Of a stretch of 64,000 nucleotides of DNA, positions 43,381-52,811 are shown one piece after another; position 1 is the stretch's first letter; each line of letters starts with the position of its first letter. The stretch is taken from the NCBI RefSeq assembly GCF_002836475.1, contig NZ_PJBJ01000030.1, positions 1,334,322 through 1,398,321 on the forward strand, in the 5' to 3' direction. The notes beneath the pieces were generated by a model that had not been told where the DNA came from, ran no database searches, and saw nothing but the letters and a program-made list of their open reading frames with translations. The position numbers were made by a program, and so were the translations under genes. This DNA comes from Flavobacterium sp. ALD4. Lineage in GTDB: Bacteria > Bacteroidota > Bacteroidia > Flavobacteriales > Flavobacteriaceae.

Positions 43381-43929
43381 AGTATTTTTTTTAATTTTTT
43401 TGTTGAACAAAAATACAATAATAATAAACAAAACTATAAACGCAATGCGATTTTATATTTAATAGAAGGAGTCATTTCTGCAGTTCTCTAATTCTGATTT
43501 AGTTTTCACTTTCCTATTTTCTATTTTAATTGTGATTTTGCGAAACGTATAAAGAGTTCGATGGCAATTTTGTACTAGTTAGGAAGCCAAATGAACTAAA
43601 AGAAGCTAGTAGTTATCCATTGTACTTTAAGGCGAAAACCCAGTTGATGTGACTACTTAATGAAAAAGAACTTAATCGTAGATTGGTGTCACTACAATTT
43701 AATTTGGTTTGCATCAATACCATGGTCCTATTTTTAGAGAAAGATGTAATCTTAGGCAGATTCTGAGTAAGGGTATTTTTAATTAAACAATGGACTTAGC
43801 TAAAGAGTATATAAGAAGTCCAGTTGTTTGCTATAGTGGGAATTATATAAAAAATACTTTAAATAGTATAAGGGAGATATCGCTTATTAGATATTTATTT
43901 GTTATATAATAATATAAAAACAAATAATT
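43381..43929. other. intergenic, no gene seen
   Basis: About 550 AT-rich bases between the flavin reductase-like gene and a lipoprotein gene. Two CAAAnnTA boxes (43408 and 43429) could be minus-strand -7 elements. All frames are broken by stops and I recognise no repeat. Confidence 0.4.
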
Positions 43930-44328
43930 ATGAAAGTATTATACTTTATAGCACTGTGTCTGTTAATCGTTTCTTGTAAAAATCAAGGAAAAATGGATTT
44001 AGAGGCGGCGAAGACAGCGACTGTTGATTCCATGGAAGTGGCAATGGAAAAGCAAAGAGTGATTGATTCCATGCAGATGGAAATGGCAAAGGTAGAAACG
44101 CAGAAGGAAACTATTATAGTTAATCAGCCTGGAAATAACACTACAACCACTACACAAAAGAAAGGGTGGAGCAGTACGGCAAAAGGAGCCGTAATTGGTG
44201 CAGGAGTTGGTGCAGCTACTGGAGCGATTATAAGTAAGAAAAAAGTACAGGGAGCAATAATCGGCGGTGTGGCTGGAGCCGGAATTGGAGCTGGAACCGG
44301 TGCCATTATTGATGGAAGTAAAAAGTAA
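43930..44328 (+). CDS. glycine-zipper lipoprotein
   Basis: A 132-residue protein with lipoprotein signal MKVLYFIALCLLIVSC (lipobox IVSC), then a charged Met/Glu-rich helix (MEVAMEKQRVIDSMQMEMAK). The C-terminal Gly-zipper starts near residue 80 (GAVIGAGVGAATGAIISKKK, then IIGGVAGAGIGAGTGAII). Gly-zipper domains of this kind insert in or line membranes. The specific function is unknown. Terminator follows. Confidence 0.8.
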   Translation: MKVLYFIALCLLIVSCKNQGKMDLEAAKTATVDSMEVAMEKQRVIDSMQMEMAKVETQKETIIVNQPGNNTTTTTQKKGWSSTAKGAVIGAGVGAATGAIISKKKVQGAIIGGVAGAGIGAGTGAIIDGSKK

Positions 44329-44345
44329 TAAGAATTTTTTTTTTT

Positions 44346-44395
44346 GATTAAAGAGTGTTTAAGTTCCAATTGGAATTTAAACACTCTTTTTATTT
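44346..44395 (+). terminator. Rho-independent terminator
   Basis: AGAGTGTTTAAGTTCC and GGAATTTAAACACTCT form a long stem with an AATT loop and a T run, after the glycine-zipper gene. Confidence 0.85.
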
Positions 44396-44466
44396 TTAAA
44401 CTAACTCAGATTTCTCAAAAAAAAAGAGAATGAAATACAATTCGGTCAAATATATTCGAAATTATT

Positions 44467-44474
44467 TATATTTG
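44467..44474 (+). promoter_or_regulatory. promoter of the penicillin-acylase-family gene (-7 element)
   Basis: TATATTTG lies 20 bases before the chosen start. A -33 TTG is not evident. Confidence 0.4.
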
Positions 44475-44493
44475 TTTCTCACAAATGGTCAAA

Positions 44494-46881
44494 ATGAAAA
44501 CAGTCAAAAAAGTTCTATTAGTTGTAGTGTCATTAATTGCGATTCTAATCGTTGGATTGGTGTTATATGGTTTTTATCTAAAACCTAAATATGAAGGCAA
44601 AGTAAAGCTACAAAGCATTCACGACGAAACAACGGTGTATTTTGATGATTTCGGGGTGCCTCATATCTACGCTAATAACTCCATAGACGCCATGACTGCT
44701 TTGGGATATGTTCATGCGCAAGATCGTTTGTGGCAAATGGAGTTAATGCGACGCATCGCACCGGGCCGTTTGTCTGAAATTTTTGGAAAAGTCGCTTTAA
44801 AGAATGACACGTTTTTCGCCGGTCTTGGTATTGAAGAAGCTTCGGAAAAAGCGATTGCAGATCTGGACAAAAACAGCAAAAGTTATAAATTTACAGTGGC
44901 TTACCTGGATGGAATCAATCAATATATGGAAGAAGGGGTTACGCCGATAGAATTTCAGTTGGTCGGTGTAAAGAAAGAGAAATTCACCATAAAAGATGTG
45001 TATAATATTTTTGGATACATGTCCTTTAGTTTTGCTATGGCACAAAAAACTGATCCGTTATTGACTGATATTCGTAATAAATATGGAATGGAGTACCTTA
45101 AAGATTTTGGGCTTGATGGGGAACTGAATACTACAATAAATAAAAATGCGAAGGAAAAGCCACAGGAGTTTTTAGCGATGTCAACATCAGTAGCAGCCTT
45201 ATTAGACAATTCACCTATTCCTCCTTTTGTGGGAAGTAACAGCTGGGTTATTGCGCCAAAGAAAACCAAAAACGGAAAAGTGATATTTGCTAATGATCCA
45301 CATATTGAGTTTTCGCAGCCTGGAACATGGTACGAGGCCCATATAGTAACTCCTGAATTTGAATTGTATGGCTGCTATCTGGCAGGAACGCCCTTTCCTT
45401 TATTGGGACATAACAGGGATTATGCATACGGCTTAACTATGTTTCAAAACGATGATATTGATTTCTATCAAGAAGAGAATAGTCCAGATAATGATAATAA
45501 GTATAAAACACCTACAGGTTTTAGTGATTACATAATTAGGAAAAAAATTATAAAGGTAAAAGACAGCACTGATGTAGTGCTGAATGTAAAAGTAAGTCGC
45601 CATGGCCCTCTAATGAACGGTTTATTAGCTGGTGTATATGACAAGAAGCCGGTAGCCATGTCTTGGATTTATACCCAGCAACCCATTTACATTTTGGATG
45701 CGGTTTATGCTCTTTCGCATGCAAAAAGTAAAGCTGATTTTAAAAAAGGGGTGGAGCTTATTTCAGCGCCAGGATTAAACGTGATGTACGGGGATGCCGA
45801 AGGGAATGTCGCCTGGTGGGCAAGTGGTAAATTGTACAAACACAGGGATGGGGTTGATACTCATTTCATCTTGGATGGTGCCTCCGGAGAAGATGATATT
45901 AAGGAATATCTGGATTTCTCCAAAAATCCTTCGGCAGTAAATCCAGAATGGAACTACGTGTACTCAGCAAATAGTCAGCCTGAAGCGGTGGATGGGTTTT
46001 TATATCCTGGTTATTATCTTCCGGAAAACAGAGCCAAAAGAATTACTCAATTATTAGAACCAAAGTCAAATTGGGATAAAGAATCTGTTGGTAAAATGAT
46101 TACTGATAATACTTCTTCAGTAGCTCCAGATATGGTTAAGAATTTAATTTCCGATTTAAATGTCAATTCACTTTCGAAAAATGAAAAAGAAGCAGTCGTG
46201 ATTTTAAAATCTTGGAAAGGAACGAATAATACAGAGGATGTAGCTCCTACGATTTACAATAAGTTGGTTTATATGTATCTGAAAAACACTTATAAAGATG
46301 AGTTAGGAGAGGAGGGATTCACACAGTTTTTAGCAACACATATAATGAAACAACTAATTGCTAAACAAATAGTGAATGAGAAGTCACTTTGGTGGGATAA
46401 TATTGAGACCAAAAATAGAAAGGAGTCCAGAACAGAGATTCTTTTGAAATCCTTTAAAGAAACAATCGCTGCATTAGAAGTGCAATTAGGGAAATCAGTG
46501 CCCGCCTGGACTTGGGATAAGGTACATGTTGTAGAGTATCAGCATCCGCTCGGAAAAGTAACTATGCTGAGGAAAATATTTAATGTAGGGCCATTTAAAG
46601 TTTCAGGCTCTAATGAGGTAATTAACAATCAGATGTTTGATTATACAAATGACTCAAAATATATAGTAAAAGGAGGTCCGTCCTCTAGGAGGGTTATTGA
46701 TTTTTCGGACATTGAAAATAGCTGGGGTATACTGCCTACAGGGCAATCAGGGAATCCATTAAGTGCCCATTATAGCGACCAGGCAGAAATATACAATGCA
46801 GGGAATTTTAGAAAAATGATGCTCAATAAAGGAGAGATTATTAAAACTTCGACAAAATTGGTTTTTATTCCCGCTAAATAG
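44494..46881 (+). CDS. penicillin acylase family (Ntn-hydrolase) protein
   Basis: A 795-residue membrane-anchored or secreted precursor. The N-terminus MKTVKKVLLVVVSLIAILIV is a hydrophobic signal/anchor. The alpha-chain motif GYVHAQDRLWQMELMRR is near residue 70. The beta-chain nucleophile is expected at Ser248 (FVGSNSWVIAP), where autocleavage would expose it; FANDPHIEFS follows. The family includes penicillin G acylases and acyl-homoserine-lactone or aculeacin acylases. Substrate cannot be assigned. An ATG nine bases upstream (44485) is possible. Confidence 0.9.
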   Translation: MKTVKKVLLVVVSLIAILIVGLVLYGFYLKPKYEGKVKLQSIHDETTVYFDDFGVPHIYANNSIDAMTALGYVHAQDRLWQMELMRRIAPGRLSEIFGKVALKNDTFFAGLGIEEASEKAIADLDKNSKSYKFTVAYLDGINQYMEEGVTPIEFQLVGVKKEKFTIKDVYNIFGYMSFSFAMAQKTDPLLTDIRNKYGMEYLKDFGLDGELNTTINKNAKEKPQEFLAMSTSVAALLDNSPIPPFVGSNSWVIAPKKTKNGKVIFANDPHIEFSQPGTWYEAHIVTPEFELYGCYLAGTPFPLLGHNRDYAYGLTMFQNDDIDFYQEENSPDNDNKYKTPTGFSDYIIRKKIIKVKDSTDVVLNVKVSRHGPLMNGLLAGVYDKKPVAMSWIYTQQPIYILDAVYALSHAKSKADFKKGVELISAPGLNVMYGDAEGNVAWWASGKLYKHRDGVDTHFILDGASGEDDIKEYLDFSKNPSAVNPEWNYVYSANSQPEAVDGFLYPGYYLPENRAKRITQLLEPKSNWDKESVGKMITDNTSSVAPDMVKNLISDLNVNSLSKNEKEAVVILKSWKGTNNTEDVAPTIYNKLVYMYLKNTYKDELGEEGFTQFLATHIMKQLIAKQIVNEKSLWWDNIETKNRKESRTEILLKSFKETIAALEVQLGKSVPAWTWDKVHVVEYQHPLGKVTMLRKIFNVGPFKVSGSNEVINNQMFDYTNDSKYIVKGGPSSRRVIDFSDIENSWGILPTGQSGNPLSAHYSDQAEIYNAGNFRKMMLNKGEIIKTSTKLVFIPAK

Positions 46882-46916
46882 TAACGATTCTTAGCGCCCT
46901 TAAAACATTAAATGAT

Positions 46917-46924
46917 TATTTTTG
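46917..46924 (+). promoter_or_regulatory. kmo promoter (-7 element)
   Basis: TATTTTTG lies 20 bases before the kmo start. No clear -33 element is visible. Confidence 0.4.
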
Positions 46925-46943
46925 TTTAAATATTATAAAAACA

Positions 46944-48302
46944 ATGCAAACTCCAAAAAAAATAGCCATCGTAGGGTCCGGCCTAGTCGGATCTTTATTA
47001 GCTATTTACTTACGCAAAGCAGGCCATACCGTTCACTTATATGATAGAAGTCCCGATATTAGGCAGATTCAGTTCTCGGGGCGTTCAATAAATCTAGCAA
47101 TGTCAAACAGGGGTTGGAAAGCACTCGATGGTGTTGGGATATCGGATTCAGTGCACGAAATTGCAATATCCATGGACAAACGCGCCATTCATTTGGTGGA
47201 TAAGCTGAACTTTCAAAATTATGGTCAAGAAGGTGAGAGTATTTATTCTATTTCGAGAGGGGCTCTAAATAAGAGAATGATTGATTTGGCGGAACAGGCT
47301 GGAGCCGAATTTTTCTTCGAGCAAAAAATCTGGGATGTTACTTTGTCTGAAGCTACTTTACACATTGGAGAAACGGAAAGAGGAGCTTGGGAAGAAAAGA
47401 AATATGATATCGTTTTTGGTGCTGATGGTGCTTTTTCTAGAATACGCCACCGCATGCAACGCCAAAGTATGTTTAACTATTCGCAGGAGTTTTTAAATAT
47501 TGGTTACAAGGAACTAAATATTCCCGCAAATCCAGATGGTTCCCATAAATTAGATAAAAATTCATTTCATATTTGGCCTCGTGGTGAGTACATGTTGATT
47601 GCGTTACCTAATTTAGACGGTAGCTTTACTTGTACTTTATTTATGCCATTTGAAGGGGAGAATTCTTTTACGTCGTTAGAAGACAGAAGAGATGTAGCCC
47701 TGTTTTTTGAAAAGAACTTTCCAGATTCTATCGAAGTTATTCCAAACTTAACCGAAGATTTTTTCAAAAATCCAACGAGTACCTTGGTGACAATGAAATG
47801 TTATCCATGGACTTATAAAGATAAAATTGCACTAGTAGGGGATTCATCTCATGCGATTGTGCCTTTTTATGGACAAGGTATGAATTCTGGTTTTGAAGAT
47901 ATTTCGATTCTTAATGAAATGATGGAAAAATACGGAGATGATTGGGAAACGATTTTTTCGGAATATCAAAAATCACGTAAACCCAATGCTGATGCTATTG
48001 CAGAACTCTCGTACCGTAATTTTATGGAAATGAGTTCTAAAACAGCAGATGACAAATTCCTCTTGCAAAAGAAGATTGAAAAATGGTTCTCAGACAAACA
48101 CCCTGATAAGTGGATTCCGCTTTACAGTAGAGTTACATTTAGTGACCGACCTTATGCTGAAGCTTTAGCAATCGGTGATGATCAAAATGCTATTATGGAG
48201 GAAGTTTTGAAAACGGAAAACATAGAGGCTACTTGGGATAGTAAAGAGGTCGAAAACATGATTTTAGCTCTTTTAAATGAAAAAGAAACAGTCAAGAATT
48301 AG
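46944..48302 (+). CDS. kmo: kynurenine 3-monooxygenase
   Basis: An FAD monooxygenase of 452 residues that hydroxylates kynurenine with NADPH and O2. The FAD fold IVGSGLVGSLLAIYL is at residues 8-22. GRSINLAMSNRGW is KMO-specific, FGADGAFSRIR is the DG motif, and ALVGDSSHAIVPFYGQGMN is the second FAD site. With kynU it turns kynurenine into 3-hydroxyanthranilate. No kynurenine formamidase or tryptophan dioxygenase gene is in this window. Confidence 0.95.
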   Translation: MQTPKKIAIVGSGLVGSLLAIYLRKAGHTVHLYDRSPDIRQIQFSGRSINLAMSNRGWKALDGVGISDSVHEIAISMDKRAIHLVDKLNFQNYGQEGESIYSISRGALNKRMIDLAEQAGAEFFFEQKIWDVTLSEATLHIGETERGAWEEKKYDIVFGADGAFSRIRHRMQRQSMFNYSQEFLNIGYKELNIPANPDGSHKLDKNSFHIWPRGEYMLIALPNLDGSFTCTLFMPFEGENSFTSLEDRRDVALFFEKNFPDSIEVIPNLTEDFFKNPTSTLVTMKCYPWTYKDKIALVGDSSHAIVPFYGQGMNSGFEDISILNEMMEKYGDDWETIFSEYQKSRKPNADAIAELSYRNFMEMSSKTADDKFLLQKKIEKWFSDKHPDKWIPLYSRVTFSDRPYAEALAIGDDQNAIMEEVLKTENIEATWDSKEVENMILALLNEKETVKN

Positions 48303-48322
48303 AGTTTTAATTCTTGACTGTT
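48289..48322. terminator. terminator overlapping the kmo stop
   Basis: ACAGTCAAGAATTA and TAATTCTTGACTGT form a 14-base stem that includes the kmo stop codon. It sits between convergent kmo and cupin genes and may serve both. Confidence 0.7.
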
Positions 48323-48329
48323 GTACTTG

Positions 48330-48689
48330 TTATTCGCGATGCACTTTGGTGAAATCAAATGCAGGTGTGCATATGGCAATATACTCACAGGGTTCATCAA
48401 ACGGATTTGAGTATTGAACTCTGGTATTCTTTTCTATTTTTATAGATTGTCCTTCTTCAAGAACAATGGCTTCGTCTTCAATAATAAACTGCTTTTTACC
48501 TTTTATGATATAAGTGTATTCTTCAAATTCAGGAGTTTGGAATGGCTCACTCCATTTGGGGGGTGCAATCATATGGGCAATTGAGATTGCGGGATTGTCT
48601 GTTGAGGCCAAGCCGTGGTGTTCTTCAATCAACTTTCCATCAGTTGTAGGGACTACGAATGGAGTGTTTTGGATAAAATACTTTTTCAT
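48330..48689 (-). CDS. cupin domain protein
   Basis: A 119-residue single cupin barrel. EFEEYTYIIKGKKQFIIEDE corresponds to cupin motif 1 and NPFDEPCEYIAICTPAF to motif 2, but the usual HxH metal pair of motif 1 is EEYTY here, so metal binding may be changed. Being next to kmo might suggest 3-hydroxyanthranilate dioxygenase, but that enzyme is about 50 residues longer and has other motifs, so I do not propose it. Confidence 0.8.
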   Translation of the reverse strand: MKKYFIQNTPFVVPTTDGKLIEEHHGLASTDNPAISIAHMIAPPKWSEPFQTPEFEEYTYIIKGKKQFIIEDEAIVLEEGQSIKIEKNTRVQYSNPFDEPCEYIAICTPAFDFTKVHRE

Positions 48690-49041
48690 TTTATGTTTCT
48701 ATTTAAATAGTAATCCCGGATCTATTTCTGGGTTTCGTTGTTTTAGTTTCTCCAAACAGTATTATAAAGGCTTCTTTTTGCGTGTTCTTTTCTTATCGGT
48801 CATAGGGTCCAAATAGATTTATCCGAAATATCCGTTAGACTCCCATCAGTAATAACTTGTCCGTAATTAGAAGTTCATTTGATGTAAACGGCTTTGTATT
48901 TTGGATTGGAATGGCAGTTTTGACTATTTTTTCCAATAATTAAAACGGCTTGCGTCCTTTTTAGAATCGGATTCTAATCCGCAGATTGACAAAGTTCTAC
49001 AGTAGCTCCCTTTTCGGGAACCATTTTTTCAGCTTCACTGA
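48690..49041. other. intergenic, no gene seen
   Basis: The gap between the cupin and cstA genes (both on the minus strand). A small TCCC-TTTTC-GGGA hairpin near 49009-49021 could be a weak terminator for cstA. Nothing else is supported. Confidence 0.35.
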
Positions 49042-50463
49042 CTATTCGCTTGGGGGTAATTCCTTGTTTTTTCTCATAACCACAAAGAATAAAATCGTTA
49101 TTAAAATAGCAATCGTAATTCCAACAATATCTGAGGTTATTATGTCGAATCCAAAACCTATAGTAGGGTCATAAAAAAGAAAGGAACCTAACACTGATGT
49201 TATGAAAAACGCAGGTACTAACGCGATAATATAAAGGGTTTTTCGTTGGTATAAATATACGGTTGCAATCCATAAGGCAATTGCTGAGATACTCTGATTC
49301 GCCCAAGAAAAATATCTCCATAGAAGTTGGAAATCTATTTTAGTAAGAATAAAGGCGATTACAAAAAGCGGTATTGCAATCATGAATCGGTTTCTAAGAG
49401 CCTTTTGATCAATTTTTAAGTAATCTGCAATAATCATTCTTGCCGCTCTAAAGGAAGTGTCCCCGGAAGTTATAGGTAATACGATAACACCTAAAATAGC
49501 AATTGTTCCACCAATAGTTCCTAAAAAGACCGTTGCGATTTTATGAACTATTCCCGGAAGCCCTTCATTTGCAAACAAGATACTAAGGTCTTCGCCGCTC
49601 ATCAAGCTCATTGCAGCTGCTGCCCATATCATAGCAATAATTCCTTCTACTATCATCATTCCGTAAAATATTTTTCGTCCATCTTTCTCGTTTCTAATAG
49701 TTCGGGCGATTATTGGTGACTGGGTTGCATGAAATCCAGATAAAGCACCACAGGAGATTGTTAAAAATATAACGGGGTAATAGGGAAGGTCTTTTGGATG
49801 CATGTTAGTTAAAGTCAGTTCCGGAATGGGATTACCATACATAAACATCCCAAATGCAACACCGATGGCGCTCAATAATAATAGAAGCCCAAGAACAGGG
49901 TATATTTTCCCTATAATTTTATCGATGGGTAAAACTGTGGCAATGATATAGTACACAAAAATAGCAAGTACGATTGAGGTAAACATATTTAAATCTTTAC
50001 CTATTAGGTCATCTATCATACTTGCAGGTGCGGAAATGAAAACGGTTCCTACCAAAAGAAGCAGCAATACGGTAAAGAAATTCACGACGTGACTAAATGA
50101 TTTGCCTAAAAATTTAGATGCTAAAGCAGGTAAGTGAGCTCCCCCGTATCTGATGGAGATCATCCCCGTTAAATAATCGTGGACAGCTCCGGCAAAAATA
50201 CAGCCAAGTACTATCCAAAGGAAAGCTATCGGCCCGTATAAGGCTCCTAATATTGGTCCGAAAATGGGTCCTACTCCTGCAATATTTAAAACCTGAATTA
50301 AGGAATTCCTATTGCTGTCCATGGGAACAAAATCTACCCCGTCTGCGTGAGTGTATGCAGGAGTCGCTCTATTGACATCGGGTTTAAAGATGCTTTCAAC
50401 AAATTTACCGTAAAATATATATCCCAAAACTAATAAAATGACGGCCGTAATAAATGTAATCAT
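49042..50463 (-). CDS. cstA: carbon starvation protein A family transporter
   Basis: A 473-residue inner-membrane protein of the CstA family, shorter than the roughly 700 residues of E. coli CstA, as is usual in Bacteroidota. GVGPIFGPILGALYGPIAFLW, GSIFAG-like GCIFAGAVHDYLTGM, SCGALSGFHATQSPIIART and SGDTSFRAARMIIADYL are family-defining. Members take up pyruvate or peptides when carbon is scarce; the substrate here is not known. About twelve hydrophobic segments can be counted. Confidence 0.92.
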   Translation of the reverse strand: MITFITAVILLVLGYIFYGKFVESIFKPDVNRATPAYTHADGVDFVPMDSNRNSLIQVLNIAGVGPIFGPILGALYGPIAFLWIVLGCIFAGAVHDYLTGMISIRYGGAHLPALASKFLGKSFSHVVNFFTVLLLLLVGTVFISAPASMIDDLIGKDLNMFTSIVLAIFVYYIIATVLPIDKIIGKIYPVLGLLLLLSAIGVAFGMFMYGNPIPELTLTNMHPKDLPYYPVIFLTISCGALSGFHATQSPIIARTIRNEKDGRKIFYGMMIVEGIIAMIWAAAAMSLMSGEDLSILFANEGLPGIVHKIATVFLGTIGGTIAILGVIVLPITSGDTSFRAARMIIADYLKIDQKALRNRFMIAIPLFVIAFILTKIDFQLLWRYFSWANQSISAIALWIATVYLYQRKTLYIIALVPAFFITSVLGSFLFYDPTIGFGFDIITSDIVGITIAILITILFFVVMRKNKELPPSE

Positions 50464-50922
50464 AATGCTCTAATCTGTTAATTAGCGATCTTAAAGGCTT
50501 CCAAGTTAATATTATTATCAAGAAACAGCCGGTTTTGATGAGTTTATTATAATTTTTAAAGAAAAAAAGGTCTTTGAGAGCAAATACGGTAAGGAAAGGA
50601 GTCTAATCTTAAGCTAAATTGAATGTAAAGTTGGCTCATAGTGATATGGTCAAAAAACACTGTACTTGTGTTTGTGATCGGGAGAGTTAGAATTAAAGGT
50701 ATTTCATTAGACAGATGACGTGATTTTTGTCGACTTGCTTTTTTGGGCATCAGAAGATAGTTATTGCAAAGGATGTCCGGTAAGTAGAGCTGGCTTTTTG
50801 TTTTTACGATCGGTATTCATACCAGCTCAACTTTTTTCTGAATCCTTTAATGAGTAGGGGCGAGAAGCGGCTAGTTAAGCCACTGTCCGGATGTAGCTGT
50901 AATTCTTCATCTTCTAGGAGTG
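50464..50922. other. intergenic beside a pseudogene
   Basis: About 460 bases between cstA and the HerA-like pseudogene. AGAGCTGG (50786) and CCAGCTC (50822) could pair. Only weak ORFs are present. Confidence 0.35.
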
Positions 50923-52437
50923 TTATTTTTTCGTCATTTTGTTCAAAGCCTCCAATAGGCCTCTTATAAATATCGCTCTGGTCAATACTTTTAAAACAGA
51001 TTGACCTACTGCATCTGCAGTACTTTGCTCCTGCCTTTGTTCAGGTTTCTTAGCCTCTTCTTTCTGTTTTTCTTGTTTTGCGGCCTCTGCCTCTGTAATA
51101 GTTGTTTTTTTATGAAGCATTACGTACGCATTTTCACAGTCGATAAGTTCGCTGTGTTTTTTAGTAAATTTGATTTGTTATTGATGTTGTGAATTTTATT
51201 CTCGGTTAAAAACGGACATTCGGCTCATCGGTGCCCGCATCATGTTAGCTAATATAGGAGTAGGGTTGCTTTTTCATTTAGCGCAGTAACCAAGGCTTCG
51301 CCAATTCTTAAACTGGTCAATACTTCACTTGTATTGTAATAGTCAGAAGTAGGGTAGTTGTCAGCGGTTCGCTTTATGGATTGTCTGTCGTTAGTGGTAA
51401 AAACTATCAAAGGATATTGTGTTTTTAGACTTAATTTACCCAACGCACCGCTTGTAACATCTATTGGTTTTTTGGGTTACAAAGTAAATTTCAATTCCTT
51501 TTGAACCAATCAGTTTTACGAGAGTCTCTATTTGTTCCAGTAATGCTTTACCGGCCTCGATAAAGTTTAGATGAGCTGCGTCAATAAAAATCACCAATTC
51601 GGGTTGTTCGGAACCCTCTTTTTTGAATATTTGCTGGTAGATTAGAGCAAGAAGACTCAGCATGAAAGTAGAAAATAACTTTGGTTTATATTGAACATCT
51701 GTTAGTCGGATGATGTTGATATAGCCTTTTTCGTTTTCATTAATTCGCATTAGATCATCGATGTTAAAAGACATTTGAGAAAAAAAAGTGCTGCTCTCTG
51801 TCGTTTTAATTCGATGATTTTTCTAAGAATGATTCTCGTAGTCGAAGTGGGAATCGTTCCATAGTTCTTCCTTATATCGTCTTTTTCTTCTTCGGTTATG
51901 TAAGTGATTACTTTTTTGATCGCTTTAAGGTCTAATAAAGGCCTTTTATTATCATCGCAATATTTAAATAGAACAGTCATTATGACGGACTAGGTGTCAT
52001 TAAAGCCCAAAACTCGCGAAAACAAAACCGGTCCGAACGCCGAAACATTTGCGCGCAGTCGTACGCCTTTCTGTTCGGATAGCGTTAATAGCTCTACTGG
52101 GAATTAAGTTATAGTATAAGAGATGTTTGTTTTCGTATGTCGTTGGGTAATAAACGGTTTCTCCTGTCCTTCTTTGGCGATCCAGTTGAAATAACCTTTG
52201 ATGTCTATCATCACTACAGGAATTTCAAATGATGACAATTGTTTTGATAAAACTTAAATGGTTTTGGTTTCCCCAGGTCAGGTAGGGCCGGCGATTACCC
52301 CATGTTTGTTAAGTGTTTTCAGTGGGGTTTTTACACGGGCATCCAGTAAAGCTTCACGCACTGCCCAGAGTAATGCTTTCTCCTTTAGAAGCGTAGCCCT
52401 GAGTAATATGCTTCATAAAACCTTCTTTTCTGTTCAT
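50923..52437 (-). pseudogene. decayed HerA/YjgR-like (DUF853) ATPase
   Basis: Read on the minus strand, fragments in shifting frames give an almost complete DUF853 protein in order: MNRKEGFMKHITQGYASKGE; a ruined Walker A (AGPT-stop-PGETKT); VVMIDIKGYFNWIAKEGQ; LLDLKAIKKVITYITEEEK; DDLMRINENEKGYINIIRL; PELVIFIDAAHLNF (Walker B with Ala for Glu); GIEIYFVTQ; GEALVTALNEK; NMMRAPMSRMSVFNRE; and a Glu/Lys-rich tail to LNKMTKK. At least four stops or frameshifts separate these pieces. The span (1515 bases) equals the intact gene, so decay is by small mutations and not deletion. E. coli YjgR is the reference family member. Confidence 0.85.
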
Positions 52438-52681
52438 TACATTGATAGTGTTGGATTTACATGCGAGAGTTTTGTATTATTTTAAATGACACAATTGTGG
52501 GATTTACTGCAGTTTTATGCCTTTTTTGTTGTTAATTGTGGAAAAACTTATTTTAAGACATTGAATTCTTTTTATTGAGATATTAGCTTTATATTTCATA
52601 AAAACATAGTTTATATGTCGAAAAACAGTAAATTTGTTTAACGATATTGAGTAAAATTCAGATAAAAAAAAATCTAGTTTT

Positions 52682-52709
52682 TTATTCGAATAAATTAAAT
52701 TCGAATAAA
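52682..52709. promoter_or_regulatory. direct repeats upstream of exbB
   Basis: ATTCGAATAAA occurs twice, at 52684 and 52699, 15 bases apart; the first lies in the palindrome TTATTCGAATAA. It sits 35-60 bases upstream of the exbB -7 element, a typical operator position. The remaining 52438-52680 region is AT-rich and empty. Confidence 0.4.
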
Positions 52710-52743
52710 ATAAAAAAAAGTTTTTTTATTTGAACTAAAAAGA

Positions 52744-52751
52744 TAAATTTG
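52744..52751 (+). promoter_or_regulatory. exbB operon promoter (-7 element)
   Basis: TAAATTTG followed by C lies about 60 bases before exbB. The only nearby TTTG (52729) is 11 bases upstream, too close for a standard -33. Confidence 0.45.
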
Positions 52752-52811
52752 CGGAACTACAAGTTTATTACAACTAAAAGAAATTATTTAAAACTATTAA
52801 AATTAGAAAAA

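Noticed and set aside
48330..48689. Cupin gene as 3-hydroxyanthranilate 3,4-dioxygenase
   Set aside because: Too short, and the HxH metal motif expected in motif 1 is missing.
50556..50750. Minus-strand ORF of 64 codons between cstA and the HerA-like pseudogene
   Set aside because: No family features, signal or coupling; it lies in a region of decay and its composition looks like chance.
52258..52485. Plus-strand ORF of 75 codons
   Set aside because: It is the antisense of the N-terminal part of the HerA/YjgR-like pseudogene, which explains the open frame.
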